From Negativicutes bacterium (GTDB lineage Bacteria > Bacillota > Negativicutes > JAAYSF01): a DNA stretch of 38,328 nt. Location of the stretch: positions 1-38,328 of the forward strand of contig JAQWAQ010000015.1 in NCBI GenBank assembly GCA_028707635.1, read 5' to 3'. Below the pieces are notes generated by a model that saw nothing but the letters and a program-made list of their open reading frames with translations, made no database searches and was not told the DNA's origin. Below, piece after piece: positions 18,852-26,111 of this stretch. Both the position numbers and the translations under genes were made by a program. Numbering within the stretch: the stretch's first letter is position 1; each line of letters starts with the position of its first letter.

Positions 18852-19332
18852 TTGAACATCTTCTTTCTGTTTGACATTTTACGCGGCGCAGCAGTGCGAC
18901 GAGCGGCCAGACGGTTATTGCTGTATACAGCATGCCCGGGAGGGCAGCGATCACCAAAGGAATTGCCGCTTTGCCTAATAGGACGCCCATGGACAGTCGG
19001 GCAATTATCGAACCGGCCGGTCCGGCTAGGATCACAGTCGGCTTGTTCGGGCCGAATACCGTGAGTATGATTCCTACTGAAAGGCGAAATATCATAGCGA
19101 TGGCAATCGCAAAGAGATTTTGAGTACCAAGAATTAAACCGATCAGACTGGAAATCAGTCCGGCTGTCATGTATTTGGCGAAGCCAAAGACAACACAGAT
19201 CGCAACGGCCAGCGGGGCTGACAACTGAAACTCGGTGCCGGGAATGAGCCCTGGAAGTTTAAAGGCTCCTGTGATAGTAATCAGGGATGATAATAAAGCT
19301 GTTTCAATAAGCCAGCGGGTTTTATCCGTCAC
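18835..19332 (-). CDS. Small integral membrane protein leading the biotin operon (possible vitamin-transporter S component)
   Basis: I do not recognise the family with certainty. The 165-residue protein is almost entirely hydrophobic, with about five helices and a basic C-terminal tail (LRRVKCQTERR). It starts at a GTG with AGGAGGTGA seven bases upstream. The order of helices and a GAFKLPGLIPGTEFQLSAPL segment near the N-terminus recall substrate-binding S components of ECF vitamin transporters such as BioY, but canonical BioY motifs are not evident. It is the first gene after a BirA operator and overlaps bioW by 17 bases, so a role in uptake of biotin or of a precursor such as pimelate is reasonable inference. 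Confidence 0.6.
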   Translation of the reverse strand: MTDKTRWLIETALLSSLITITGAFKLPGLIPGTEFQLSAPLAVAICVVFGFAKYMTAGLISSLIGLILGTQNLFAIAIAMIFRLSVGIILTVFGPNKPTVILAGPAGSIIARLSMGVLLGKAAIPLVIAALPGMLYTAITVWPLVALLRRVKCQTERRCSNVVQR

Positions 19333-19353
19333 GAGTCACCTCCTGAAAAGTAA

Positions 19354-19385
19354 TTGTAAACCATAAAAATAAATTAGGTTAACGA
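19354..19385. promoter_or_regulatory. BirA operator of the biotin operon
   Basis: TTGTAAACC (19354-19362), a 14-bp spacer, then GGTTAACGA (19377-19385). This matches the Firmicutes biotin-repressor consensus, two inverted TTGTWAACC-like half sites 14-15 bp apart. It starts just downstream of the -10 of the bio promoter, so bound BirA-biotinyl-AMP would block initiation. No birA gene lies in the window. Confidence 0.85.
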
Positions 19386-19389
19386 TTAT

Positions 19390-19418
19390 AGTATAGTTTA
19401 TCACCCCAGTATTGTAAA
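19390..19418 (-). promoter_or_regulatory. Sigma-A promoter of the biotin operon
   Basis: On the minus strand TTTACA (19413-19418) is followed after exactly 17 bp by TATACT (19390-19395). The start site would fall at the edge of the BirA operator, giving a leader of about 50 nt. Confidence 0.65.
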
Positions 19419-19444
19419 TATTGCGGAGTCTTTCGAAAAAAATA

Positions 19445-19473
19445 TTTACCCTGTATACTGGGGATAGTAAAAT
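19445..19473 (+). promoter_or_regulatory. Promoter of the heptosyltransferase gene
   Basis: TTTACC (19445-19450), 17 bp, TAAAAT (19468-19473), about 35 nt before the ATG. An overlapping alternative is TTTCGA followed after 17 bp by TATACT. It diverges from the bio promoter, and the two -35 regions lie in the arms of an inverted repeat. Confidence 0.5.
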
Positions 19474-19507
19474 AGTAATTATTTAGTATAGATGAGGAAG
19501 TAGATGT

Positions 19508-20590
19508 ATGGTGAAAATCAAGCGGTTTGTTATTATTCGCTTGAGCTCAATCGGCGATGTGCTGCACTGTACGCCAGTTGCACGGGCACTTAAAGAAAAA
19601 TTCCCGTCCTGTCATATTACCTGGATTGTAGGTCAGGTTTCTTATCCGATGGTCGAGTGCAATCCCTTTATTGATGAGGTGTATGTTTGGTCACGTGAAC
19701 GCTGGGAAAAGCTGATGCGGCAGGGTAAATTTATTGAGGCTTGGCAAATGTGGCGGCAACTTAAAAAAGATATGGCAAAACGGGATTTTGATGTTGCTCT
19801 GGACGTACATGGTTTGTTTTTAAGTGGTATGGTAACAAGTGCTACTAAAGCACCCCGCCGCATTGGCTTGGGGGGAACTAAGGAACAGAACGGACTGTTT
19901 ATGACTGAACAGGCGCCCATCTTACCGCAGGATATTCATGTAATCCAAAGGTATTTGAGCGTTTTGCGGCCACTTGGGATAACAACAAATCACTATGGCA
20001 TGACGCTTAGCCTGTCTGATGAAGCCAGACGATTTGCGGCCCAGTTTCTTAGTGAAAATGGTGTGGCCCCGGACGAAAAGCTTGTTATTATCAACCCAGC
20101 CACAACTTGGCTGGCGAAAAATTGGCCAACTGAATTTTTTGCCCAGACAGCTGATGTCTTGGCAAGTCAAGCTCGCATCATGATTTGCGGTGGTCCTGGC
20201 GATGCGGACCTTGCTAAAAAAATAAAAGCTTGCACCAATGTACAGATTATTGATGCTGTTGGTAAAACAAGCCTTTTAGAAATGGCAGCCTTATTAGAGC
20301 AGGCTAACCTGCTTATTGTCGGCGATACTGGTCCGCTCCATATGGCGGTAGCGCTTGGGGTGCCTACGGTAAGTGTTTTCGGCGCCACTGATCCTGCTAA
20401 ATTTGGACCGTTAACAGCAGGAAATATCGTTCTGCGCAGCAAGGTTGGCTGTAGGCCTTGCCATAAAACCGTTTGTCCCCAGAAAGACATGCGCTGTATG
20501 CGTAGCCTAAGACCGGAAACAGTCATTGGTGCCGCCCGGCGAGTCCTTGCAGCAAGCCATGCTGCTGATATTAACAGGTCAGATCAATAA
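19508..20590 (+). CDS. Glycosyltransferase family 9 (heptosyltransferase-type)
   Basis: This family adds heptose to the inner core of lipopolysaccharide at the cytoplasmic face of the inner membrane. The 360-residue protein has the N-terminal IIRLSSIGDVLHCTPVARALK with the conserved GD, a second Rossmann half with INPATTWLAKNWP and LLIVGDTGPLHMAVALGVPTVSVFGATDP, and a C-terminal cysteine-rich CRPCHKTVCP. These are standard WaaC/WaaF/WaaQ features; which heptose is transferred cannot be said. A GAGGAAG site precedes the ATG. It is direct evidence that the host has an outer membrane with LPS. Confidence 0.92.
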   Translation: MVKIKRFVIIRLSSIGDVLHCTPVARALKEKFPSCHITWIVGQVSYPMVECNPFIDEVYVWSRERWEKLMRQGKFIEAWQMWRQLKKDMAKRDFDVALDVHGLFLSGMVTSATKAPRRIGLGGTKEQNGLFMTEQAPILPQDIHVIQRYLSVLRPLGITTNHYGMTLSLSDEARRFAAQFLSENGVAPDEKLVIINPATTWLAKNWPTEFFAQTADVLASQARIMICGGPGDADLAKKIKACTNVQIIDAVGKTSLLEMAALLEQANLLIVGDTGPLHMAVALGVPTVSVFGATDPAKFGPLTAGNIVLRSKVGCRPCHKTVCPQKDMRCMRSLRPETVIGAARRVLAASHAADINRSDQ

Positions 20591-21338
20591 GTCAGAGGTG
20601 AGTCCTATCTATTCTCGTGTCTGGGTCGATATTTTAAATAAGGTTGACGACTTTGTGGCTAAAGCAGCTGGTCCCGTCTGGTTTCGTGGCCACAACGATC
20701 ATACTCATTTGCTTCAATCTGGTCTGTTTCGCGTAAATCTGGAATCAATGGCCGACTACCTTACGGTAGAGAGTCACTATTATCAATACTATAAAAACTT
20801 GGGCTATTTACTGCATGAGAATGCTGAAGGTTGGTCACTTGTTTATTCGCTTCAGCATCATGGCGGCAAGACCCGGCTGTTAGATTGGTCAGAGAGTTTT
20901 GCGATTGCCGTGTATTTTGCTCTCTGTAATTGGAGCAGTGAAAAGGCAGCAATCTGGATGCTGGATCCGCTGGAATTAAACAATCTTGCTGTGAATCGCA
21001 AGGTGATTATTTCTCCTGCACCAGCGTTTTTCCCTTATCCTGAGGCCTATGTTTCGGGACAGGCGATTCCCTCCATTGCGGTTTATCCGATTAAAAATAC
21101 GCAGCGCATTTGCTCACAGCACGGTGTGTTTACTGTCCAAGGTAATTGCAGTGAGGCGCTTGACAAGGAATTTGGCGGCCAGCTTGTGAAAAGTGGACAT
21201 CTTGTCTATATTGAGCTCACCCGCGAAGTTCAGGCTGATGCTGTGCGGTATATCAAGCAAAATGGGATTAGCCATTTCTCGCTGTTTCCTGATTTGGATG
21301 GTTTAGCAACTTATCTTAATCAACTGCTGCTCAAATAG
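20559..21338 (+). CDS. FRG domain protein
   Basis: The FRG domain (named for its Phe-Arg-Gly motif) is recognised here from VWFRGHNDHTHLLQSGLFR and SLQHHGGKTRLLDWSESFAIAVYFAL, both typical blocks. FRG proteins are widespread, often in variable loci, and their activity is not established. The start is uncertain: ATG at 20559 overlaps the upstream gene by 32 bases and gives 259 residues, GTG at 20598 gives 246, and a TTG at 20526 also opens the frame; an AGAGGTGA lies at 20595-20602 without a standard start just after it. It is probably co-transcribed with the heptosyltransferase and is followed by a terminator. Confidence 0.78.
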   Translation: MLLILTGQINKSEVSPIYSRVWVDILNKVDDFVAKAAGPVWFRGHNDHTHLLQSGLFRVNLESMADYLTVESHYYQYYKNLGYLLHENAEGWSLVYSLQHHGGKTRLLDWSESFAIAVYFALCNWSSEKAAIWMLDPLELNNLAVNRKVIISPAPAFFPYPEAYVSGQAIPSIAVYPIKNTQRICSQHGVFTVQGNCSEALDKEFGGQLVKSGHLVYIELTREVQADAVRYIKQNGISHFSLFPDLDGLATYLNQLLLK

Positions 21339-21366
21339 GCATTTACCAAGCAGACAAGGACATTTT

Positions 21367-21394
21367 GAGCGCAAAAGCGCTTTTTGTTTTTTTT
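21367..21394 (+). terminator. Rho-independent terminator after the FRG gene
   Basis: AGCGC-AAAA-GCGCT (21368-21381) is followed by TTTTGTTTTTTTT. A short GC-rich stem with a strong U tract, about 30 nt after the stop codon. Confidence 0.8.
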
Positions 21395-21498
21395 AGATGC
21401 CTAGTGTGGTAAAATAAAGGAAGTCTGTATTTTTAATATGATAGGGCTGATTATCCGGTCCATATGACATAGCTTTCGAAAAATAGTGGAGGTTTTGT

Positions 21499-23112
21499 AT
21501 GGCAAGTATACCTGAATTGAGTTCGGAGATTAAACGGCGCCGGACTTTTGCAATTATTTCTCACCCTGACGCTGGTAAGACAACACTGACTGAAAAACTG
21601 CTCTTATATGGCGGTGCGATTCATTTGGCGGGTTCAGTAAAGTCCAGAAAGGCGCAGCGGCATGCGGTGTCTGACTGGATGGAAATTGAAAAACAGCGCG
21701 GTATTTCGGTAACATCTAGTGTTATGCAGTTTGATTATGATGGCTATCGTATCAATATCTTGGACACTCCTGGTCATGATGATTTCAGTGAGGATACCTA
21801 TCGGACGCTTATGGCCGTTGATAGTGCTGTTATGCTGATTGACGTAGCTAAAGGGATCGAAACGCAAACCAAGAAATTGTTTAAAGTCTGTAAGCAGCGC
21901 GGGATTCCAATCTTCACCTTTGTCAATAAGCTGGATCGGAATGGCAAAAGCCCATTTGAGCTTATGGAAGAGATTGAAAAAGTCCTTAATATTAAAAGCT
22001 ATCCGATGAATTGGCCGATTGGTATTGATGGCGAATATAAAGGTGTTTACAATCGTAACTTAGCGCAAATGGAGCTTTTTGAAAGTGGCGGCTCGCATGG
22101 TCAATGGGTGCTTCCCTCGACGATGGGAAGTGTTGATGATCCGGCATTTGCCGAAATCATTGGTCAGGATATCCATAAAACCCTGTGTGATGATATTGAG
22201 CTTTTAGATATGGCTGGTGACGAGTTTGACCTTCAGAAAGTGCTTAATGGTGAGCTCACCCCAATTTTCTTCGGGAGTGCAATGACTAATTTTGGTGTGC
22301 GCCCCTTTCTGGAAGAATTTCTGCGATTGGCTCCGCAGCCTGCGGCCCGCATAACATCAGAGGGCAAGCTTGATCCTGAAAGTGAGCATTTTTCAGCCTT
22401 TGTTTTTAAAATTCAAGCCAATATGAATCCGGCTCATCGCGATAGGCTTGCCTTTATCAGGGTGTGTTCCGGCAAGTTTGAGCGGGGTATGACGGTCAAT
22501 CATATCAACACCGGTAAAAAACTCAAACTGAGTCAGCCGCAGCAATTTTTAGCCCAAGACAGGACAATCATCGATGATGCGTATCCTGGCGATATCGTCG
22601 GTTTGTTTGACCCTGGAGTTTTTGGTATCGGCGATACCATAATCGGCGACAGCGAGAACTTTACCTTTGAAGCCTTTCCGACTTTCCCGCCCGAGCGGTT
22701 CGCCCGTGTTCAGGCGAAAGATACTATGAAACGCAAGCAGTTTCTTAAAGGAATCAAGCAACTGGCACAAGAAGGGGCTATTCAAATTTTCCGGCAAGAG
22801 GATGCAGGCACGGAATCGTTTATTATCGGGGCGGTTGGGCAGCTGCAGTTTGAGGTCTTGGAACATCGTCTTAAAGGTGAATACGGTGCTGAACTTCTTA
22901 TGCACTTCCTTGGCTATGAGGTAGCGCGCTGGCTTAAAGGTGATAATATTGATGTACGGGCAATGAAGGGTATGGACAGAGCGATGATTGTCCGCGATAT
23001 TAAGGAACGCCTTGTGGCCCTCTTTCCTAACGAATGGTCTTTACAATGGTCAACAGATAACAATCCGAAAGTGGAGTTTTTAGCCGCCCCACCGGCGGTT
23101 ATTGAAGAATAG
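21499..23112 (+). CDS. prfC: Peptide chain release factor 3
   Basis: RF3 is the GTPase that removes RF1/RF2 from the ribosome after peptide release. The 537-residue protein has G1 HPDAGKTT (22-29), SVKSRKAQRHAVSDWMEIEKQ, G2 region GISVTSS, G3 DTPGHDDFSEDTYRTL and G4 NKLDR. The long RF3-specific insertion and C-terminal domains complete it; SVKSR and SDWMEIEKQRGISV distinguish RF3 from EF-G and TypA. GGAGG precedes the ATG. It stands alone, after a terminator on the left and before a repeat element on the right. Confidence 0.96.
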   Translation: MASIPELSSEIKRRRTFAIISHPDAGKTTLTEKLLLYGGAIHLAGSVKSRKAQRHAVSDWMEIEKQRGISVTSSVMQFDYDGYRINILDTPGHDDFSEDTYRTLMAVDSAVMLIDVAKGIETQTKKLFKVCKQRGIPIFTFVNKLDRNGKSPFELMEEIEKVLNIKSYPMNWPIGIDGEYKGVYNRNLAQMELFESGGSHGQWVLPSTMGSVDDPAFAEIIGQDIHKTLCDDIELLDMAGDEFDLQKVLNGELTPIFFGSAMTNFGVRPFLEEFLRLAPQPAARITSEGKLDPESEHFSAFVFKIQANMNPAHRDRLAFIRVCSGKFERGMTVNHINTGKKLKLSQPQQFLAQDRTIIDDAYPGDIVGLFDPGVFGIGDTIIGDSENFTFEAFPTFPPERFARVQAKDTMKRKQFLKGIKQLAQEGAIQIFRQEDAGTESFIIGAVGQLQFEVLEHRLKGEYGAELLMHFLGYEVARWLKGDNIDVRAMKGMDRAMIVRDIKERLVALFPNEWSLQWSTDNNPKVEFLAAPPAVIEE

Positions 23113-23138
23113 TTTAATGCAATGTTCGTAATATGAAT

Positions 23139-23230
23139 GAGATTGCCGCATCCGCTGGCGCTCTGGTCGCAATGATAAGATTGGTACTTTGTCATCGTGA
23201 GGAGCTTAGTGGGGTGGCAATCTCTTTTTT
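23139..23230. repeat. Palindromic intergenic repeat with GAGATTGCC ends, copy A
   Basis: GAGATTGCC (23139-23147) and GGCAATCTC (23216-23224) are perfect inverted ends of an 86-bp element; inside, TCGCAATGATAA faces TTTGTCATCGTGA, a degenerate second pairing. It ends in six T, so on the plus strand it could also terminate prfC. Sequences of this type (GTCATTGCGAGGAGC... GGCAATCTC) occur as dispersed repeats in many genomes. Confidence 0.65.
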
Positions 23231-23250
23231 ACTAATTAGTTCTTTGCGTT

Positions 23251-23279
23251 TTGACAAGGGACTAGAACTGAGTTACACT
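23251..23279 (+). promoter_or_regulatory. Promoter of the tetR-efflux operon
   Basis: TTGACA (23251-23256), 17 bp, TACACT (23274-23279). A perfect -35 and a good -10, about 35 nt before the TetR start. Confidence 0.65.
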
Positions 23280-23296
23280 AACGAACGGTAGGTAAC
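23272..23296. promoter_or_regulatory. Probable TetR operator
   Basis: A 25-bp imperfect palindrome, GTTAC-ACTAACGAACGGTAG-GTAAC, overlaps the -10 and start region. Its core ACTAACGAACGGTAGGT resembles operators of TetR efflux regulators (ACTAACCG..CGGTTAGT type). The position fits autorepression. Confidence 0.5.
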
Positions 23297-23316
23297 ATAG
23301 AAAGCAGGTGGTTTAT

Positions 23317-23895
23317 TTGACAGCAAAACGAATTTTAATTGTCGCCTTAAAGCATTTCTCAGCGAAAGGCTATGATGGAACGTCTTTAGCCGAGATTGCC
23401 GGGGATGTTGGAATAAAGAAGCCATCAATTTATGCGCATTACAAGAGTAAGCACGATTTGTTTTTAGCAGTGGTTGAGGAAGTGGCTGAGGATTATCGCA
23501 ACTATCGCCAGCAAGTGCTGCTTGATACCAAAACTATGAATTTTGAGCAACGCCTTTACTGTATTTTTGAGTCCATGATTATTTATTTTTTGCAAGACAG
23601 AAGTAAAATGGCGTTTTGGGTCCGGGTATGGATGTTCCCGCCGGTGGAATTGCGGGACACGATCTTGATGCCATGGAAAAACTTAAATACTGTGTTCGTT
23701 TCTATTATTGAGAATATATTTCAAGAAGGCATTGCCAAGGGTGAAGTACGGGATGGGAATGCTCGAGATATGGCTAATACGTATCTTTGCTTGCTGGATG
23801 GAATTATTACTCGGGTTATACTCACGGACGATGATCATTATATAAATATGTTGCCGCAAGTTTGGCAATGTTTTTGGGCTGGTGCTAAAGCGTAA
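23317..23895 (+). CDS. TetR family transcriptional regulator
   Basis: The protein is 192 residues if started at the TTG behind AGGTGG (a GTG three codons earlier is possible). The N-terminal helix-turn-helix is clear in TSLAEIAGDVGIKKPSIYAHYKSKHDLF, the standard TetR recognition-helix pattern. The C-terminal ligand domain is unremarkable. It is the first gene of an operon with an HlyD-type protein and two ABC-2 permeases, so it most likely represses them and responds to a transported compound. It has its own promoter with an overlapping palindrome. Confidence 0.88.
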   Translation: MTAKRILIVALKHFSAKGYDGTSLAEIAGDVGIKKPSIYAHYKSKHDLFLAVVEEVAEDYRNYRQQVLLDTKTMNFEQRLYCIFESMIIYFLQDRSKMAFWVRVWMFPPVELRDTILMPWKNLNTVFVSIIENIFQEGIAKGEVRDGNARDMANTYLCLLDGIITRVILTDDDHYINMLPQVWQCFWAGAKA

Positions 23896-23909
23896 ATGGA
23901 GGGATGGCC

Positions 23910-24935
23910 ATGTTAGCAGGATTGAGAAGGAACACTTTATTAAGGTGGGGTAGTTTTAGTTTAATCATACTGTTAGCAGCGGGGATGATGAGCGGCTGTA
24001 GTAAGCCAGCCAGCACACCATCTGAGGTTTGGGGTCGGGCCGAGGCGAAGGAAGTTGATATTAATACGAAAATCGCCGGCAGGGTTGTAGAGCTGCTTGT
24101 CAAAGAAGGTGACCAGGTCGAACAAGGGCAGTTGTTAGCGCGCATTGATAATCGAGATCTTGTCGCTAAGACTGACCAGGTCAAAGCCGGTATCAAGGCG
24201 CTGGAGGCACAATTTTCGCAAGCTGGAACGGTAACAAATCTCCAAGACCAAACCAGCCAGGCGTCACTGGCTGTGGCCCAGGCCCAACTGAATAAGGCAC
24301 AGGCAGATTTAGCCCTGTCAGAAAAGGATTACAGCCGGTTTAAGGATTTGGCGGCCTCGGGAGCTGTGTCGCAGCAGGCCCTTGATAACTATCGGTTGAA
24401 GTATGATGTTGCCCAGGCAAGCTACGCCCAGGCGGAATCATCGCTGGCTGCAGCGCAGGCTGGTCTGCTCCAAACGCAAGCCAATCGAGACAACGAAGCG
24501 GCGGTGCAGGGCAAAATAGCCCAGGCCCAGGCGCAGCTGCAGGAAATGCAGGTTTACTTAGATGAGACTGAAATTCGGGCCCCGTTTGCCGGTATTGTGG
24601 TCACCAAGTATGTCGAAGCCGGCGCGATGGTGTCAACAGGAACGCCTATTGCTGCTATTCAGGATCCTCATGATAATTGGATTAATATTAAAGTAAAAGA
24701 AACTGAATTAAGTAAATATAAAGTGAACAGTACCGTGAATGTTGAGGGGAAAGACCCTGGCTTTAAGCTTTCCGGAACCATTGTTGATATAAGTAAAAAA
24801 CCGGAGTTTGCCACCTATCGTGCTACAAACGAGCGAAATGAAACCGATATTATCACGTTCAATGTCAAGATTCAAACTAATTCTGAGCAAATAAGGCCGG
24901 GGATGCGTTTCCGGCTGGTGAATGGTGGTAAGTAA
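23910..24935 (+). CDS. HlyD/EmrA-type membrane fusion lipoprotein
   Basis: This periplasmic adaptor subunit links an inner-membrane exporter to the outer membrane. The ATG at 23910 has GGAGG seven bases upstream and gives 341 residues; the ATG at 23904 is too close to it. A hydrophobic N-terminus ends in MMSGCS, a probable lipobox with the cysteine at about 30. A lipoyl-like half (VVELLVKEGDQVEQGQLLARID), a long alpha-helical hairpin rich in Ala and Gln (about 80-190), and the second half (IRAPFAGIVVTKYVEAGAMVSTGTPI) follow. It lies 14 bases after tetR and one base before the first permease. Confidence 0.9.
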   Translation: MLAGLRRNTLLRWGSFSLIILLAAGMMSGCSKPASTPSEVWGRAEAKEVDINTKIAGRVVELLVKEGDQVEQGQLLARIDNRDLVAKTDQVKAGIKALEAQFSQAGTVTNLQDQTSQASLAVAQAQLNKAQADLALSEKDYSRFKDLAASGAVSQQALDNYRLKYDVAQASYAQAESSLAAAQAGLLQTQANRDNEAAVQGKIAQAQAQLQEMQVYLDETEIRAPFAGIVVTKYVEAGAMVSTGTPIAAIQDPHDNWINIKVKETELSKYKVNSTVNVEGKDPGFKLSGTIVDISKKPEFATYRATNERNETDIITFNVKIQTNSEQIRPGMRFRLVNGGK

Positions 24936-24936
24936 C

Positions 24937-26079
24937 ATGACGCTGTGGCAGATTGTTAAAAAGGAACTGCGGCGCATGTTTATTGAGGAACCGAAAACAG
25001 CACTGCTCTTACTTGGCATTCCGATTGTTTATAGTCTGTTGTTTGGTGTGGTGTATCAAGAAAATGCGGTTAAGTATATGCCAACCGTAGTTTATGACCA
25101 AGATCAGAGCCAGCTTAGCCGGAAATTGGGCCAAGCTTTTGGCGATTCGGAGCGTTATGACATTGTCGCCTATGTCGATTCCCAGGAAGAACTGGAAGAA
25201 TACCTGCGGGAAGGGCGGGCTAAGGTAGCTGTTGCCATCCCGGTACACTTTGCGCGTGATGTTAAGCGTGGGATGGGTTCGGAGGTGTTAGTCCAGGTCG
25301 ATGGCAGCAATTTACTGTTCGCTAATTCAGTCGTGAGTTCGGCCCAGGAAATTGTGCAGACATTTTCGGCCGGAGTTGGTATGAATCTAATTGAGGCAAT
25401 CGGGCAAATGCCTGACGAGGCGCTTAACAAGGCGGCTCCAATCCAATTTGGGGTGCGAATTTTAAATAACCCGACTTTTGCCTATAGTCATTTTATCTTG
25501 GCCGGGCTGGGTGCCAACGGGCTGCAGATTGGAATTATGCTGGCGATCTGCACAGCCCTTAATCGGGAATACAAACGGCTAGAGGACTGGCGCGGCGTAT
25601 CATCGCGCCGGCTTATTATTGGCAAGCTTCTTCCGTACTGGGCTTTAGGGGTGGTCGCGTTTGCTGTGTATATGTTGATCATTGTTTATGGCTTTGATTT
25701 ACCGTTTAAGGGGAGTGTGGCGAGTGTGCTGATGAGCGGCACAGCCTTCGTTCTTGCAGTTGTGGGTGTCGGTGGTTTTTTCTCAGCTGTTGCGCCGAAT
25801 GAGGTATACGCTGTCCAATTACCCATGGTGTACATTATGCCGGCCCTTTTGTTCAGCGGTTATGTTTGGCCGCATTTGGCCATGAATGAAATCAGTTTGA
25901 TGCTTTCTAAGCTTCTGCCGCTCACCTATATGGCCGACGATGTGCGCGACTTAATGCTTAACGGCTATGCACCTTTTTTACAGAACAATGTTATGATCTT
26001 GCTCATGTTTGGCCTAGGGTTACTGGCGATTTCAACACTGATATTTTCCTGGCGGCGGAGTAGGTACGAACAGACATAG
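24937..26079 (+). CDS. ABC-2 type permease, copy 1
   Basis: This 380-residue membrane subunit has the YbhS/YhhJ-like layout: a helix at about 20-37, an extracytoplasmic domain (about 40-170) containing VVYDQDQSQLSRKLGQAF, then five or six helices, including a PALLFSGYVWP segment and LLPLTYMADDVRDLMLNGY. ATG 24937 is chosen because its N-terminus MTLWQIVKKELRR aligns with that of the next gene and GGTGG lies upstream; ATG 24922 would overlap hlyD. No ATPase gene accompanies it. Such pairs normally work with a YbhF-like ATPase to export drugs or other small molecules. Confidence 0.87.
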   Translation: MTLWQIVKKELRRMFIEEPKTALLLLGIPIVYSLLFGVVYQENAVKYMPTVVYDQDQSQLSRKLGQAFGDSERYDIVAYVDSQEELEEYLREGRAKVAVAIPVHFARDVKRGMGSEVLVQVDGSNLLFANSVVSSAQEIVQTFSAGVGMNLIEAIGQMPDEALNKAAPIQFGVRILNNPTFAYSHFILAGLGANGLQIGIMLAICTALNREYKRLEDWRGVSSRRLIIGKLLPYWALGVVAFAVYMLIIVYGFDLPFKGSVASVLMSGTAFVLAVVGVGGFFSAVAPNEVYAVQLPMVYIMPALLFSGYVWPHLAMNEISLMLSKLLPLTYMADDVRDLMLNGYAPFLQNNVMILLMFGLGLLAISTLIFSWRRSRYEQT

Positions 26080-26111
26080 AGTGCTCGTTTAAGCGGCATG
26101 GAGGGGAGAAC

